The translations under genes were made by a program, and so were the position numbers. Positions 1-5,845 of a stretch of DNA of 5,870 nt are shown in pieces. Origin of the DNA: Synergistaceae bacterium (GTDB taxonomy: Bacteria > Synergistota > Synergistia > Synergistales > Synergistaceae); the NCBI GenBank assembly GCA_012727545.1, contig JAAYHA010000208.1, positions 1-5,870 on the forward strand, in the 5' to 3' direction. Under the pieces are notes generated by a model. It ran no database searches. It was not told the origin of the DNA and worked only from the letters and a program-made list of their open reading frames with translations. Positions within the stretch are counted from its first letter, which is position 1; each line of letters opens with the position of its first letter.

Positions 1-21
1 ATCATCAGTCTTCGTCCTTTT
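1..21 (-). other. Probable start site of a further operon gene, cut by the window edge
   Basis: On the minus strand the hisIE stop codon TGA (7-5) overlaps an ATG (5-3) in the arrangement TGATG. A Shine-Dalgarno-like AAAAGGA lies at 21-15 inside the hisIE tail, with nine bases between it and that ATG. Stop/start overlap plus a well-spaced ribosome site suggests a translationally coupled downstream gene. Only the start codon and two more bases are visible, so the product cannot be read. The absent histidine genes (hisH, hisF, hisD) are natural candidates by context only. Confidence 0.45.
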
Positions 22-640
22 TGTGGCGTGACATAAGCTCATCAAGCACCTCTTTGAATGAGACCCCTGTAGAGATGCAGGCTACCAGAAGGTGGTAAAG
101 CAGGTCTGCTGCCTCATAGCGGAATCCGTCCCTGTCTCCTGTTGCTGCAGCTATCGCAGTCTCTACACCCTCTTCTCCGACCTTCTGGGCGACCCTTGAG
201 GGGCCTTTTGCGAGGAGTCTTGCAGTATAGCTCTCTTCCGGACTCTCTGATCTTCTTTTGTTCAGATATTGCCATAAACGCCCAAGAAAGGTAGCTTCTG
301 TTGAGTTTTCTTTTCCCCATAGCGAGCGGTAAAAACAGGTCCGTTTTCCGGTATGGCAGGCGGGTCCGGCAGGGTCCACAATGGCAAGCAGGGTGTCCCC
401 GTCACAGTCGATACGAAGTTCGACAACCTTCATCACATTCCCGCTGGTTTCACCCTTTTTCCAAAGCTCTTTTCTGGAACGGCTCCAAAGCGTCAGTTCT
501 CCGGAATCAGCCGTCAGTTTCAGGGCCTCTTCGTTTGCCCATGCTGTCATAAGCACTTCCGCAGTCGTTGAATCCTGTACAACTACCGGAACCAGGCCCT
601 TTTCGTCAAATTTGATAAGGCTCATATCTATAACGGACAT
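5..640 (-). CDS. hisI: Bifunctional phosphoribosyl-AMP cyclohydrolase / phosphoribosyl-ATP pyrophosphohydrolase (HisIE)
   Basis: This cytosolic fusion enzyme carries out histidine steps 2 and 3: the C-terminal HisE part cleaves PR-ATP to PR-AMP, and the N-terminal HisI part opens the adenine ring to give ProFAR. It is 211 aa, normal for HisIE. The HisI domain (about 1-112) shows the metal motif RIDCDGD (Asp78, Cys79, Asp80, Asp82) and the zinc cysteines Cys95 (ACHTG) and Cys102 (RTCFY). The HisE domain (about 116-207) has the MazG-like helical metal motif: KVGEEGVE (Lys153, Glu156, Glu157, Glu160) followed by EAADLLYHLL (Glu176, Asp179). All expected residues are present, so both activities are likely intact. 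The ATG at 640 is preferred: it begins 3 bp after the hisA stop, with AGGAAGGAA about 10 bases upstream inside hisA. A second in-frame ATG at 625 has no well-placed ribosome site. Confidence 0.97.
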   Translation of the reverse strand: MSVIDMSLIKFDEKGLVPVVVQDSTTAEVLMTAWANEEALKLTADSGELTLWSRSRKELWKKGETSGNVMKVVELRIDCDGDTLLAIVDPAGPACHTGKRTCFYRSLWGKENSTEATFLGRLWQYLNKRRSESPEESYTARLLAKGPSRVAQKVGEEGVETAIAAATGDRDGFRYEAADLLYHLLVACISTGVSFKEVLDELMSRHKKDED

Positions 641-643
641 GTC

Positions 644-1363
644 CTATTGCTTCCTTCCTGATGCTGCCCAAAGTGCATCTGAGATCGTTATGCCGCCCTC
701 ATAAAGGCTTTTGCCTACTATTGCCCCTGCCAATCCGAGAGCTTTCAGGGAAATTATGTCGTTTACAGTCGTAATGCCTCCTGCCGCTACGATGTCATTT
801 TTCCCTTCCGTCAGTTCTTTGTAAAGTTCAGTGTCCGTCCCGGACATCATGCCATCGCGGTCGGTATTAGTTACCAGGAAAATTGAAAAGCCTGTATTCC
901 TGAGCCGGGAGATAGCTTCTTTCGGACCCATATCTGTTTCGCTGAGCCATCCGGAATGTACTACCTTTCCTGCCTTAACATCTATTGCAGGCATCGCAGC
1001 AGGTCCGAACTCGCTTGCTATATGACAGGGCATATCGTCATCTTTAAAGAGGAGGCTTCCTATCATTACTCTGTCGGCACCGGCCGACAGGGCGTCTCTT
1101 ATACTGCCCTCCGAACGGAGTCCGCCACCGTATTGTACGAACATTCCTAGGGAAGCTATCTGTTCAAGCACTTCGAGGTGGCATGGCCTCCCCTCCTTAG
1201 CGCCTTCCAGGTCCACGATATGTATATAAGTGCACCCCGCATCAAGAAAGTTTTTTGCAGTTTCAAGCGGAGAGAGTCCATAATCCTTTCTTTTAGAAAA
1301 ATCTCCCTTTGTCAGACGGACTACATCGCCACCGAAGAGGTCTATCGCTGGGAAAAGTATCAC
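644..1363 (-). CDS. hisA: ProFAR isomerase HisA
   Basis: HisA is the (beta/alpha)8-barrel isomerase of step 4; it converts ProFAR to PRFAR by an Amadori rearrangement in the cytosol. The 239-aa length is typical. The family signature is clear: FPAIDLFGGDVVRL with catalytic Asp8, QYGGGLRS (77-84) at the first phosphate site, PAIDVKAGKVVHSGW with Asp128 near the middle, VTNTDRDGMMSG (164-175) on the second half-barrel, and AAGGITT plus AGAIVGKSLYEG at the second phosphate site. HisF shares this fold, but the IDVK-xGKV-xxxGW segment and the RDGxxSG loop point to HisA. The start codon is GTG, overlapping the hisB stop as GTGA, with AGGGG eight bases upstream. In many operons hisH precedes hisA and hisF follows it; here neither does, since hisB and hisIE are the direct neighbours. 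Confidence 0.97.
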   Translation of the reverse strand: MILFPAIDLFGGDVVRLTKGDFSKRKDYGLSPLETAKNFLDAGCTYIHIVDLEGAKEGRPCHLEVLEQIASLGMFVQYGGGLRSEGSIRDALSAGADRVMIGSLLFKDDDMPCHIASEFGPAAMPAIDVKAGKVVHSGWLSETDMGPKEAISRLRNTGFSIFLVTNTDRDGMMSGTDTELYKELTEGKNDIVAAGGITTVNDIISLKALGLAGAIVGKSLYEGGITISDALWAASGRKQ

Positions 1364-1935
1364 AGCCAGAGCCCCTTCGTGCTTGGTGCCTGATCTGAGG
1401 GTGAAAGAGCCTGCCTGAGAGCCATTCCGACCGCTTTGAATACAGCTTCGGCCGCATGGTGCGAGTTATCGGTCTCCAGAAGGGCTATGTGGAGAGTCAT
1501 GCCCCCCTCTCTGGCAAAACCTCTGAAGAACTCGGGAATGAGTTCCATGTCGAATTCGCCGCATTTTTCTGAGGGGAACGAGCCGGAGAAATAAGAAGCT
1601 CCTCTTCCGCTGAAATCAAGAGCCACCCTTGCAAGCGAGCCGTCCATAGGGAGGATGCACCAGCCGTAACGTGCGATGCCGCCCTCTTTCGCGATCTCAC
1701 GAAGCAGCTGTCCGAGCGTGATCCCGATATCCTCTGTCAGGTGGTGAAAGTCTACCTCGGTGTCGCCTTTTGCTTTTAGGCAGATCCCTATGCAGGCCCT
1801 GCTGAACATGAGGTCGACCATGTGGGACAGGAATCCGCAGCCGGTCTCAATTTTTCTCTCTTTGCCCGGAAATTCTAGAGAAACCTCTATATCAGTCTCG
1901 TTGGTCTTTCTTTTGACCTCTTTTTTCATGCTCAT
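1360..1935 (-). CDS. hisB: Imidazoleglycerol-phosphate dehydratase HisB (monofunctional)
   Basis: HisB is the Mn-dependent dehydratase of step 6, turning imidazole glycerol phosphate into imidazole acetol phosphate. With the ATG at 1935 it is 191 aa, normal for the monofunctional enzyme; there is no N-terminal HAD phosphatase domain as in enteric HisB. The two related halves are visible: TGCGFLSHMVDL (31-42, His38) with FHHLTEDIG (His64, His65, Glu68), and NSHHAAEAVFKA (His159, His160, Glu163). The C-terminal PSTKG motif is also present. Residue 37 is Ser where the family usually has Asp (FLDHM). The reading frame is open back to 1992, but the 1935 ATG forms an ATGA overlap with the hisG stop and follows AAAAGGAG by four bases. 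An ATG two codons later (1929) sits ten bases from the same site and is the alternative. Confidence 0.96.
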   Translation of the reverse strand: MSMKKEVKRKTNETDIEVSLEFPGKERKIETGCGFLSHMVDLMFSRACIGICLKAKGDTEVDFHHLTEDIGITLGQLLREIAKEGGIARYGWCILPMDGSLARVALDFSGRGASYFSGSFPSEKCGEFDMELIPEFFRGFAREGGMTLHIALLETDNSHHAAEAVFKAVGMALRQALSPSDQAPSTKGLWL

Positions 1936-2573
1936 GCCGCTCCTTTTACATAATTTTCTATGGCATTTACGACTCCGAACATAGAACGCCATCTAAGCTG
2001 CACTGATCCCGAACCTGCCACGAGGCGCAGTGAGACAGGAGCCGTCTCCTTGATCACCATCAGCCCGTTGGCTTTTAGGGTGCTGCCGGTCTGGACGATG
2101 TCAAAAATGCAGTCGCTCAATCCGAGAGCGGGGGCAAGTTCTACAGAGCCGTTAAGCTTGAGGATCTTTATCTGTACTCCCCATGAGTTGAAAGTGTTCT
2201 CAGCTATCCTTGTATATTTTGTTGCGACCTTCAGCCCCATCAGGCTGCAGGTGTTTCCGTTGAATTTTTCTGCCACTCCCTTGGTGCCGGCGACAGCCAT
2301 AAAACATTTTCCACGTTCTGTATCCAGCAGTTCCACGAGAGATATGCCAGATTCCTCCACAACGTCATTTCCTGCGATAGCAAGGTCCGCAGCTCCGTAG
2401 TGCACCATTGCCGGAACGTCTGAGGGTTTTGAAAGCAGATAACGAAAACTTCCTTCGTCAATGACGAGGTTTCTTCCACGATTTTTAAGTTTTTCGACAG
2501 GAAGCCCGGACCCTTCCAATATTTCTATACAGTCTTCAAACGAACGCCCCGTGGGCAGAGCAAAAGTCAGCAT
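1932..2573 (-). CDS. hisG: ATP phosphoribosyltransferase, short-form catalytic subunit HisG
   Basis: HisG catalyses the committed first step, joining ATP and PRPP to give phosphoribosyl-ATP. At 213 aa it is the short form, which lacks the C-terminal regulatory ACT-like domain and needs HisZ as partner; hisZ is indeed the gene just upstream. Visible motifs are ALPTGR (5-10), DLAIAGNDVV (63-72, usually DxGIxGxDxV), KVATKYTRIAENTF (115-128), and the PRPP-binding loop DIVQTGSTLKANGL (158-171). The ATG overlaps the end of hisZ by 7 bp and is preceded by GGGAGG with seven bases of spacing, so the start is secure. Family knowledge says HisG-HisZ forms a hetero-octamer that carries histidine feedback inhibition; that is assumed here, not seen. 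Confidence 0.97.
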   Translation of the reverse strand: MLTFALPTGRSFEDCIEILEGSGLPVEKLKNRGRNLVIDEGSFRYLLSKPSDVPAMVHYGAADLAIAGNDVVEESGISLVELLDTERGKCFMAVAGTKGVAEKFNGNTCSLMGLKVATKYTRIAENTFNSWGVQIKILKLNGSVELAPALGLSDCIFDIVQTGSTLKANGLMVIKETAPVSLRLVAGSGSVQLRWRSMFGVVNAIENYVKGAA

Positions 2574-3772
2574 GATAGTACCTCCCTGTCAAAATCTGCC
2601 AGATCTGTAATTTGTCCCGTGAGCAGATTTGTTACCTGCTTCGATGAAAAATCGGCCCAATATCTATACTTACGCAGGCCGGCGATATTGATCGACTCGT
2701 TTTTATCTGCAGTCCAGCTCAATTCGAAGGATATTCCTTTTTTGTACAATCCATCAGCATACCGCAGTCCTTCAGCAGGATCGCTGCATCCGCACCAGAG
2801 CATGATCTTTGGAGAAGGGGAGCCATCAACACAATGATCGGCAAGCTCCTTGATATTAAGTGCGAAGCCGGAAGCCTCTCCTTCCATCCCGACCTTTGCC
2901 AGCAGTCCGTCATATCTGCCGCCGCCACCCAAAAGTGAGGCAGTGACAGAAGAATAGGCGTTGAATATTGGGCCGCTGTAGTAGCCGAGGTCACGGATGA
3001 AACCGAGATCGATCCGGATCCTCTCAGAGTATCCGAGCTTGCAGAGGGAATCACACAGTTTTTTGAGCGGCATGAGGACAGAGGTATCTTCCATCATCAG
3101 CATTGCCTCACCTATGACGGAACAATCACCTTTCAGTAAGGGCAGTGCTCTGAGCAGTTTCTTCTTTTTCTCATCTGTCTCTGTATCGTCGAGGATCTTT
3201 GAATATGTTGTGTATCCCCCATCCTGGAGGGCGCTTATCAACAGTTCCGTGCTTTTTTCCGGGAGACCTTCAAAAAGCCTTCCGATGACTGACATGTCAC
3301 CAATGACAACGATAGATTTTTCTATCGAAAGTTCATCCAGTGTCCTAAACAGGAGAGATATGACCTCCGCATCGGTCCCGGAACCTTCCCAACCGATCAG
3401 CTCTATGCCCACCTGGTTTTCTTCAAGATTGCTTTTTGGAGGTGCAGGGACCGAAAAGACCCTGTCTGCATAACAAAGCCTCAATGGCCGCTCATTTTCT
3501 TCATAATGGCTGCTCAGATATGCAACAGCCGAAAGGGTAAGATCTCCCCTCAGCACACATGGCTCTCCGAAGGGAGAGTTGAGCGCTATCAGGCGCCTGG
3601 CTCTTGATTTCGAAAGTTTGTCCCAGACGTCCTCCACAAGCTGAAGTTCAGATGGACTGAATGGCCTGTACCCATACGTTGAGAAAATTTTGAGAGCCTT
3701 ATTGCGGCAGTACTCAAGCCTTGCCGCTGCCGGCCCTCCTATGTTGCTGCAGCCTTTGGGATTTCTGTTCAT
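2567..3772 (-). CDS. hisZ: ATP phosphoribosyltransferase regulatory subunit HisZ
   Basis: HisZ is a histidyl-tRNA-synthetase-like protein without aminoacylation activity that activates short HisG and senses histidine. From the ATG at 3772 it is 401 aa, close to the family norm and shorter than most true HisRS, with no recognisable HisRS anticodon domain at the end. Class II synthetase-like segments are present: YGYRPFSPSELQLVE (33-47), LRGDLT (74-79, motif 2 strand), YADRVFSV (101-108), EENQVGIELIG (117-127), the HisRS-like stretch DLGFIRDLGYYSGPIFNAY (255-273), GGGGRYDGL (282-290) and ASGFALNI (300-307). Pairing with short hisG supports HisZ over HisRS. The frame stays open to a GTG at 3850, but that extension falls in the A+T-rich leader and is hydrophobic (IIIITAVMILLY), unlike any HisZ N-terminus. 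The ATG at 3772 has GGAG seven bases upstream. It is probably the first gene of the minus-strand operon. Confidence 0.93.
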   Translation of the reverse strand: MNRNPKGCSNIGGPAAARLEYCRNKALKIFSTYGYRPFSPSELQLVEDVWDKLSKSRARRLIALNSPFGEPCVLRGDLTLSAVAYLSSHYEENERPLRLCYADRVFSVPAPPKSNLEENQVGIELIGWEGSGTDAEVISLLFRTLDELSIEKSIVVIGDMSVIGRLFEGLPEKSTELLISALQDGGYTTYSKILDDTETDEKKKKLLRALPLLKGDCSVIGEAMLMMEDTSVLMPLKKLCDSLCKLGYSERIRIDLGFIRDLGYYSGPIFNAYSSVTASLLGGGGRYDGLLAKVGMEGEASGFALNIKELADHCVDGSPSPKIMLWCGCSDPAEGLRYADGLYKKGISFELSWTADKNESINIAGLRKYRYWADFSSKQVTNLLTGQITDLADFDREVLSC

Positions 3773-3779
3773 GTCAACT

Positions 3780-3793
3780 CTCCGTTTCCTCCT
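3780..3793 (-). promoter_or_regulatory. Ribosome-binding region of hisZ
   Basis: Reading the minus strand, AGGAGG lies at 3793-3788 and GGAG at 3783-3780. GGAG is seven bases from the ATG at 3772, a normal spacing; AGGAGG is 15 bases away, which is long. No alternative in-frame start lies at proper distance after AGGAGG. This supports the 3772 start over the longer open frame. AGGAGG begins six bases after the outer arm of the inverted repeat at 3800-3850, so a fold of that repeat could affect ribosome access. Confidence 0.6.
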
Positions 3794-3799
3794 GCAGAT

Positions 3800-3850
3800 G
3801 TGATAAAGTAAAATCATAACGGCAGTTATGATGATTATTCTTGTTATCAC
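3800..3850. repeat. Nested inverted repeat in the hisZ leader, candidate operator or RNA hairpin
   Basis: The inner dyad has perfect 8-base arms, ATCATAAC at 3813-3820 and GTTATGAT at 3825-3832, around a 4-base centre. The outer dyad has perfect 7-base arms, GTGATAA at 3800-3806 and TTATCAC at 3844-3850. The two centres are only about 2.5 bp apart. Four copies of a T(C/G)ATAA(C/A) half-site result, two on each strand. A longer imperfect pair also exists: AGTAAAATCATAAC (3807-3820) matches the complement of 3843-3856 at 12 of 14 positions. In the predicted hisZ mRNA it lies in the untranslated leader; relative to the plus promoter it lies upstream of the -35. No T tract follows, so it is not a classical terminator. 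Confidence 0.5.
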
Positions 3851-3872
3851 TTTACTTAGTTAAACTGATAGC

Positions 3873-3901
3873 TTGATAGTTTTACAAACGGGCTATATAA
3901 T
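3873..3901 (+). promoter_or_regulatory. Sigma70-type promoter for the HAD-hisC operon
   Basis: TTGATA at 3873-3878 (five of six consensus positions) and a perfect TATAAT at 3896-3901 are separated by 17 bases. Transcription would begin near 3908, giving a ~36-nt leader that contains GGAGG (3931-3935) eight bases before the ATG of the HAD gene. The -10 occupies the same bases as the -10 of the opposing hisZ promoter. Confidence 0.75.
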
Positions 3902-3925
3902 AACACTCGTTTGTCTCTTTTGCAA
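3897..3925 (-). promoter_or_regulatory. Sigma70-type promoter for the hisZ-hisIE operon
   Basis: On the minus strand TTGCAA (3925-3920; four of six) and TATTAT (3902-3897; five of six) are 17 bases apart. Transcription would begin near 3890, leaving a ~118-nt leader before the hisZ ATG that contains the nested inverted repeat. A weaker alternative is TTGTAA (3887-3882) with TTTAAC (3864-3859), also at 17 bases but only four of six in each box. Confidence 0.55.
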
Positions 3926-3943
3926 ATATTGGAGGAATAATTT

Positions 3944-4747
3944 ATGAAAATCGATTTTGTCCCTGACGCATTCATATTTGATGTTGACGGGGTTTTGCTA
4001 AATGTTGAGAGATCCTTTCCTGAGGTCATCCGCCAGGGTATACAGAAGGGGTGGGAATCTGTCTGCAGAGGGATAACTGATTCTGTCGGATACACTTCCG
4101 AACACGAAAGAATATTTAAGAGGCACGGAGCCTTCAACGATGATTACGACATCGCATGGACGATGCTTTCCATAGCAGCCTTCAGCGGTAAAAAAGATCT
4201 CTCATCTGCACTGCCTTCACCACAGATGCTAAGCGAGGAACTCGGAACTTTCAGCGCAGATGTAATATCATGGATAAGTGCCAGGTACGGTACTCCTGTA
4301 CCAAGAGATGCCGTAAGGAAAATTTGTGCGGAACTTTACTTCGGGACTGAACAGGCACCCGGCCTTTACAGGCTCGAGATACCGATGCTGAGTTTACACT
4401 GGGAAGACTTGCCGCTTACGGTAGGTGTTTATACCGGAAGAAACCTCCCTGAATGGGAGCTTGCAAAAAAAGCCTTGGGGTGGCAGGATTTCCCTGATGA
4501 CAGGATAATACACAGCGATACAGGTATTCACAAACCATCACCGGAGGGACTGGAACTGCTTTCAAAGAGGCTTGGCTGCACCGATCCGGTATTTTTCGGT
4601 GATACCGGCAGCGATATGAAAGCACAGGCAGCATTCGGAAAAGGCCATTTCGTAGCTATAGGGGAACTTCTTCCGGAAGCAGACTATATCTATGACCACA
4701 CCGAAAGCGCCGTGAAAGAAATAATTTCCCTCATTGAGGAGGAGTAA
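3944..4747 (+). CDS. HAD-superfamily (subfamily IA-like) phosphatase, candidate histidinol-phosphatase
   Basis: This 267-aa cytosolic protein has all four HAD motifs: FIFDVDGVL with nucleophile Asp13 and acid/base Asp15 (I), VYTGR with Thr164 (II), HKPSPEGL with Lys197 (III), and FFGDTGSDM with Asp220 and Asp224 (IV). About 130 mostly helical residues between motifs I and II form a C1-type cap, including the distinctive GAFNDDYDIAW (62-72), which resembles a small HAD clade known as TIGR01548; that assignment is from memory. An active Mg-dependent phosphatase is expected; the substrate is not shown by sequence. The gene is the first of a two-gene operon with hisC, three bases apart, facing the main his operon. 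No HisB-N, PHP or IMPase-type histidinol-phosphatase is in the window, so hydrolysis of histidinol phosphate is a reasonable inference. A housekeeping or other sugar-phosphate role remains possible. The start follows GGAGG by eight bases. Confidence 0.85.
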   Translation: MKIDFVPDAFIFDVDGVLLNVERSFPEVIRQGIQKGWESVCRGITDSVGYTSEHERIFKRHGAFNDDYDIAWTMLSIAAFSGKKDLSSALPSPQMLSEELGTFSADVISWISARYGTPVPRDAVRKICAELYFGTEQAPGLYRLEIPMLSLHWEDLPLTVGVYTGRNLPEWELAKKALGWQDFPDDRIIHSDTGIHKPSPEGLELLSKRLGCTDPVFFGDTGSDMKAQAAFGKGHFVAIGELLPEADYIYDHTESAVKEIISLIEEE

Positions 4748-4750
4748 GAG

Positions 4751-5836
4751 ATGGATAAAAAAGAGCTTTTCTACAGCATCGCACGTCCGAATATAAGAGA
4801 TATGGAAGAGTATGATCCAGGGCCCGTATTGCCGGAACTTGTCCGTATCTCATCGAACGAAAACAACCTCGGAGTCTCAGGAAAGGCGATCGAGGCAATA
4901 AAAAATGCTGTTTCAGAATGCAACCGGTACGGTGACAGCAGATGTGACAGATTGAGGGAGAAACTTGGCCGCAAGCATGGCATGACTGCTGATCAGTTCG
5001 TGATAGGCAACGGTCTTGACGGAGTATTTACGATGCTTGGCCGTGCTTTCATCGAACCGGGGGACGAGGTGGTCTGCGGGGAGCTTACATTCTCTGTATA
5101 CGCCGAGATGGCTGAGATAATGGGAGGCAAAGCTGTAAAGGTCCCTATGACAGATAATATGGAACTGGACACAGACGGATTTATCGATGCTGTGACAGGG
5201 AAGACCAGAATGGTAGTCTTCTGCAATCCCAACAATCCGACGGGAACGGGCACAGGCATAAATGATATCAGGAAAATGCTTGATGCCATCCCCGAAAAGG
5301 TGCTGTTTGTCCTTGACGAGGCATATATAGAATTTGCCGATGAAAATACAGCTGACGGACTGACACTTCTTAATGAATATCCGAACCTTATGGTCTGCAG
5401 GACTTTTTCAAAAGTATACGGGCTGGCGGGTCTCAGGGTAGGATGGATAGCAGGGGACGCAGAACTGATGAAATACCTTTACAAGGTCAGGGAACCTTAT
5501 GTAGTGTCAGTTCCCGCCGCGGCAGGAGCAGAAGCAGCGCTTGAAGACATCGTGTTTTTGACTGAAAGCATTGAGATGGCAAAAAATGAGAAAAAGAGGT
5601 TTTATGATTTCTTCAGTACGAATGACATAAAGTTCATCCCCTCACAGACCAACTTTATCCTTCTTCCGCTTGGGGATGCATCTGTCCGGCTGAGGGACGG
5701 CCTCCTTGAAGAGGGCATCATTGTCCGCCTGCTGCGTTTCCGGGGCAAGGGGATAATAAGGATAACCATAGGACTTCCCGAGGAGAATACCCTGCTGATG
5801 GAAAAATTCATGGGGGTATACGAGGCAGCAGAATAG
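4751..5836 (+). CDS. hisC: Histidinol-phosphate aminotransferase HisC
   Basis: HisC is a PLP-dependent fold-type I aminotransferase (class I/II, HisC branch) that converts imidazole acetol phosphate and glutamate to histidinol phosphate (step 7). The 361-aa length is normal. Seen in order: ISSNENNLG (33-41), YGDSRCDRLREKL (60-72), GNGLDG (86-91) near the PLP phosphate, CNPNNPTG (158-165; Asn162 contacts PLP), LDEAYIEF (188-195; Asp189 and Tyr192), RTFSKVYGLAGLRVGW (217-232; Schiff-base Lys221, Arg229), and IRITIG (336-341; Arg337 for substrate). The GNGLDG segment differs from the common GNGSDE. HisC-type enzymes can also aminate aromatic keto acids, so a dual role is possible. The start is set by AGGAGG (4737-4742), eight bases before the ATG and encoded by the Glu-rich tail of the HAD protein, which implies co-translation with it. 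Confidence 0.95.
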   Translation: MDKKELFYSIARPNIRDMEEYDPGPVLPELVRISSNENNLGVSGKAIEAIKNAVSECNRYGDSRCDRLREKLGRKHGMTADQFVIGNGLDGVFTMLGRAFIEPGDEVVCGELTFSVYAEMAEIMGGKAVKVPMTDNMELDTDGFIDAVTGKTRMVVFCNPNNPTGTGTGINDIRKMLDAIPEKVLFVLDEAYIEFADENTADGLTLLNEYPNLMVCRTFSKVYGLAGLRVGWIAGDAELMKYLYKVREPYVVSVPAAAGAEAALEDIVFLTESIEMAKNEKKRFYDFFSTNDIKFIPSQTNFILLPLGDASVRLRDGLLEEGIIVRLLRFRGKGIIRITIGLPEENTLLMEKFMGVYEAAE

Positions 5837-5845
5837 GACAAAGGG

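Noticed and set aside
1936..1992. Longer hisB start at 1992 (19 extra residues)
   Set aside because: It would overlap hisG by about 60 bp, lacks a ribosome site and adds residues not seen in the family; the ATGA start at 1935 fits length and coupling.
2997..3473. 158-codon open frame on the plus strand inside hisZ
   Set aside because: It is antisense to a clear HisZ, Ser-rich from complementary codons, and has no recognisable domain or ribosome site; it is a shadow frame.
3772..3777. Perfect TTGACA on the minus strand at the hisZ start codon, as a -35 box
   Set aside because: No -10-like sequence lies about 17 bases further on, inside hisZ, and such a promoter would make a transcript lacking the hisZ start.
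3773..3850. N-terminal extension of hisZ from a GTG at 3850, giving a hydrophobic, anchor-like segment ending in CRRKRR
   Set aside because: It lies across the A+T-rich inverted repeat, has no ribosome site at its start, does not resemble HisZ N-termini, and a well-placed GGAG supports the ATG at 3772. The hydrophobicity is explained by translating A+T-rich leader DNA.
3773..3890. His-rich leader peptide attenuator or T-box in the hisZ leader
   Set aside because: No start codon precedes a run of His codons: the only CAT-CAT pair is in a frame without a start and followed by mixed residues. The leader is also short for a T-box and has no evident terminator stem followed by a T tract.
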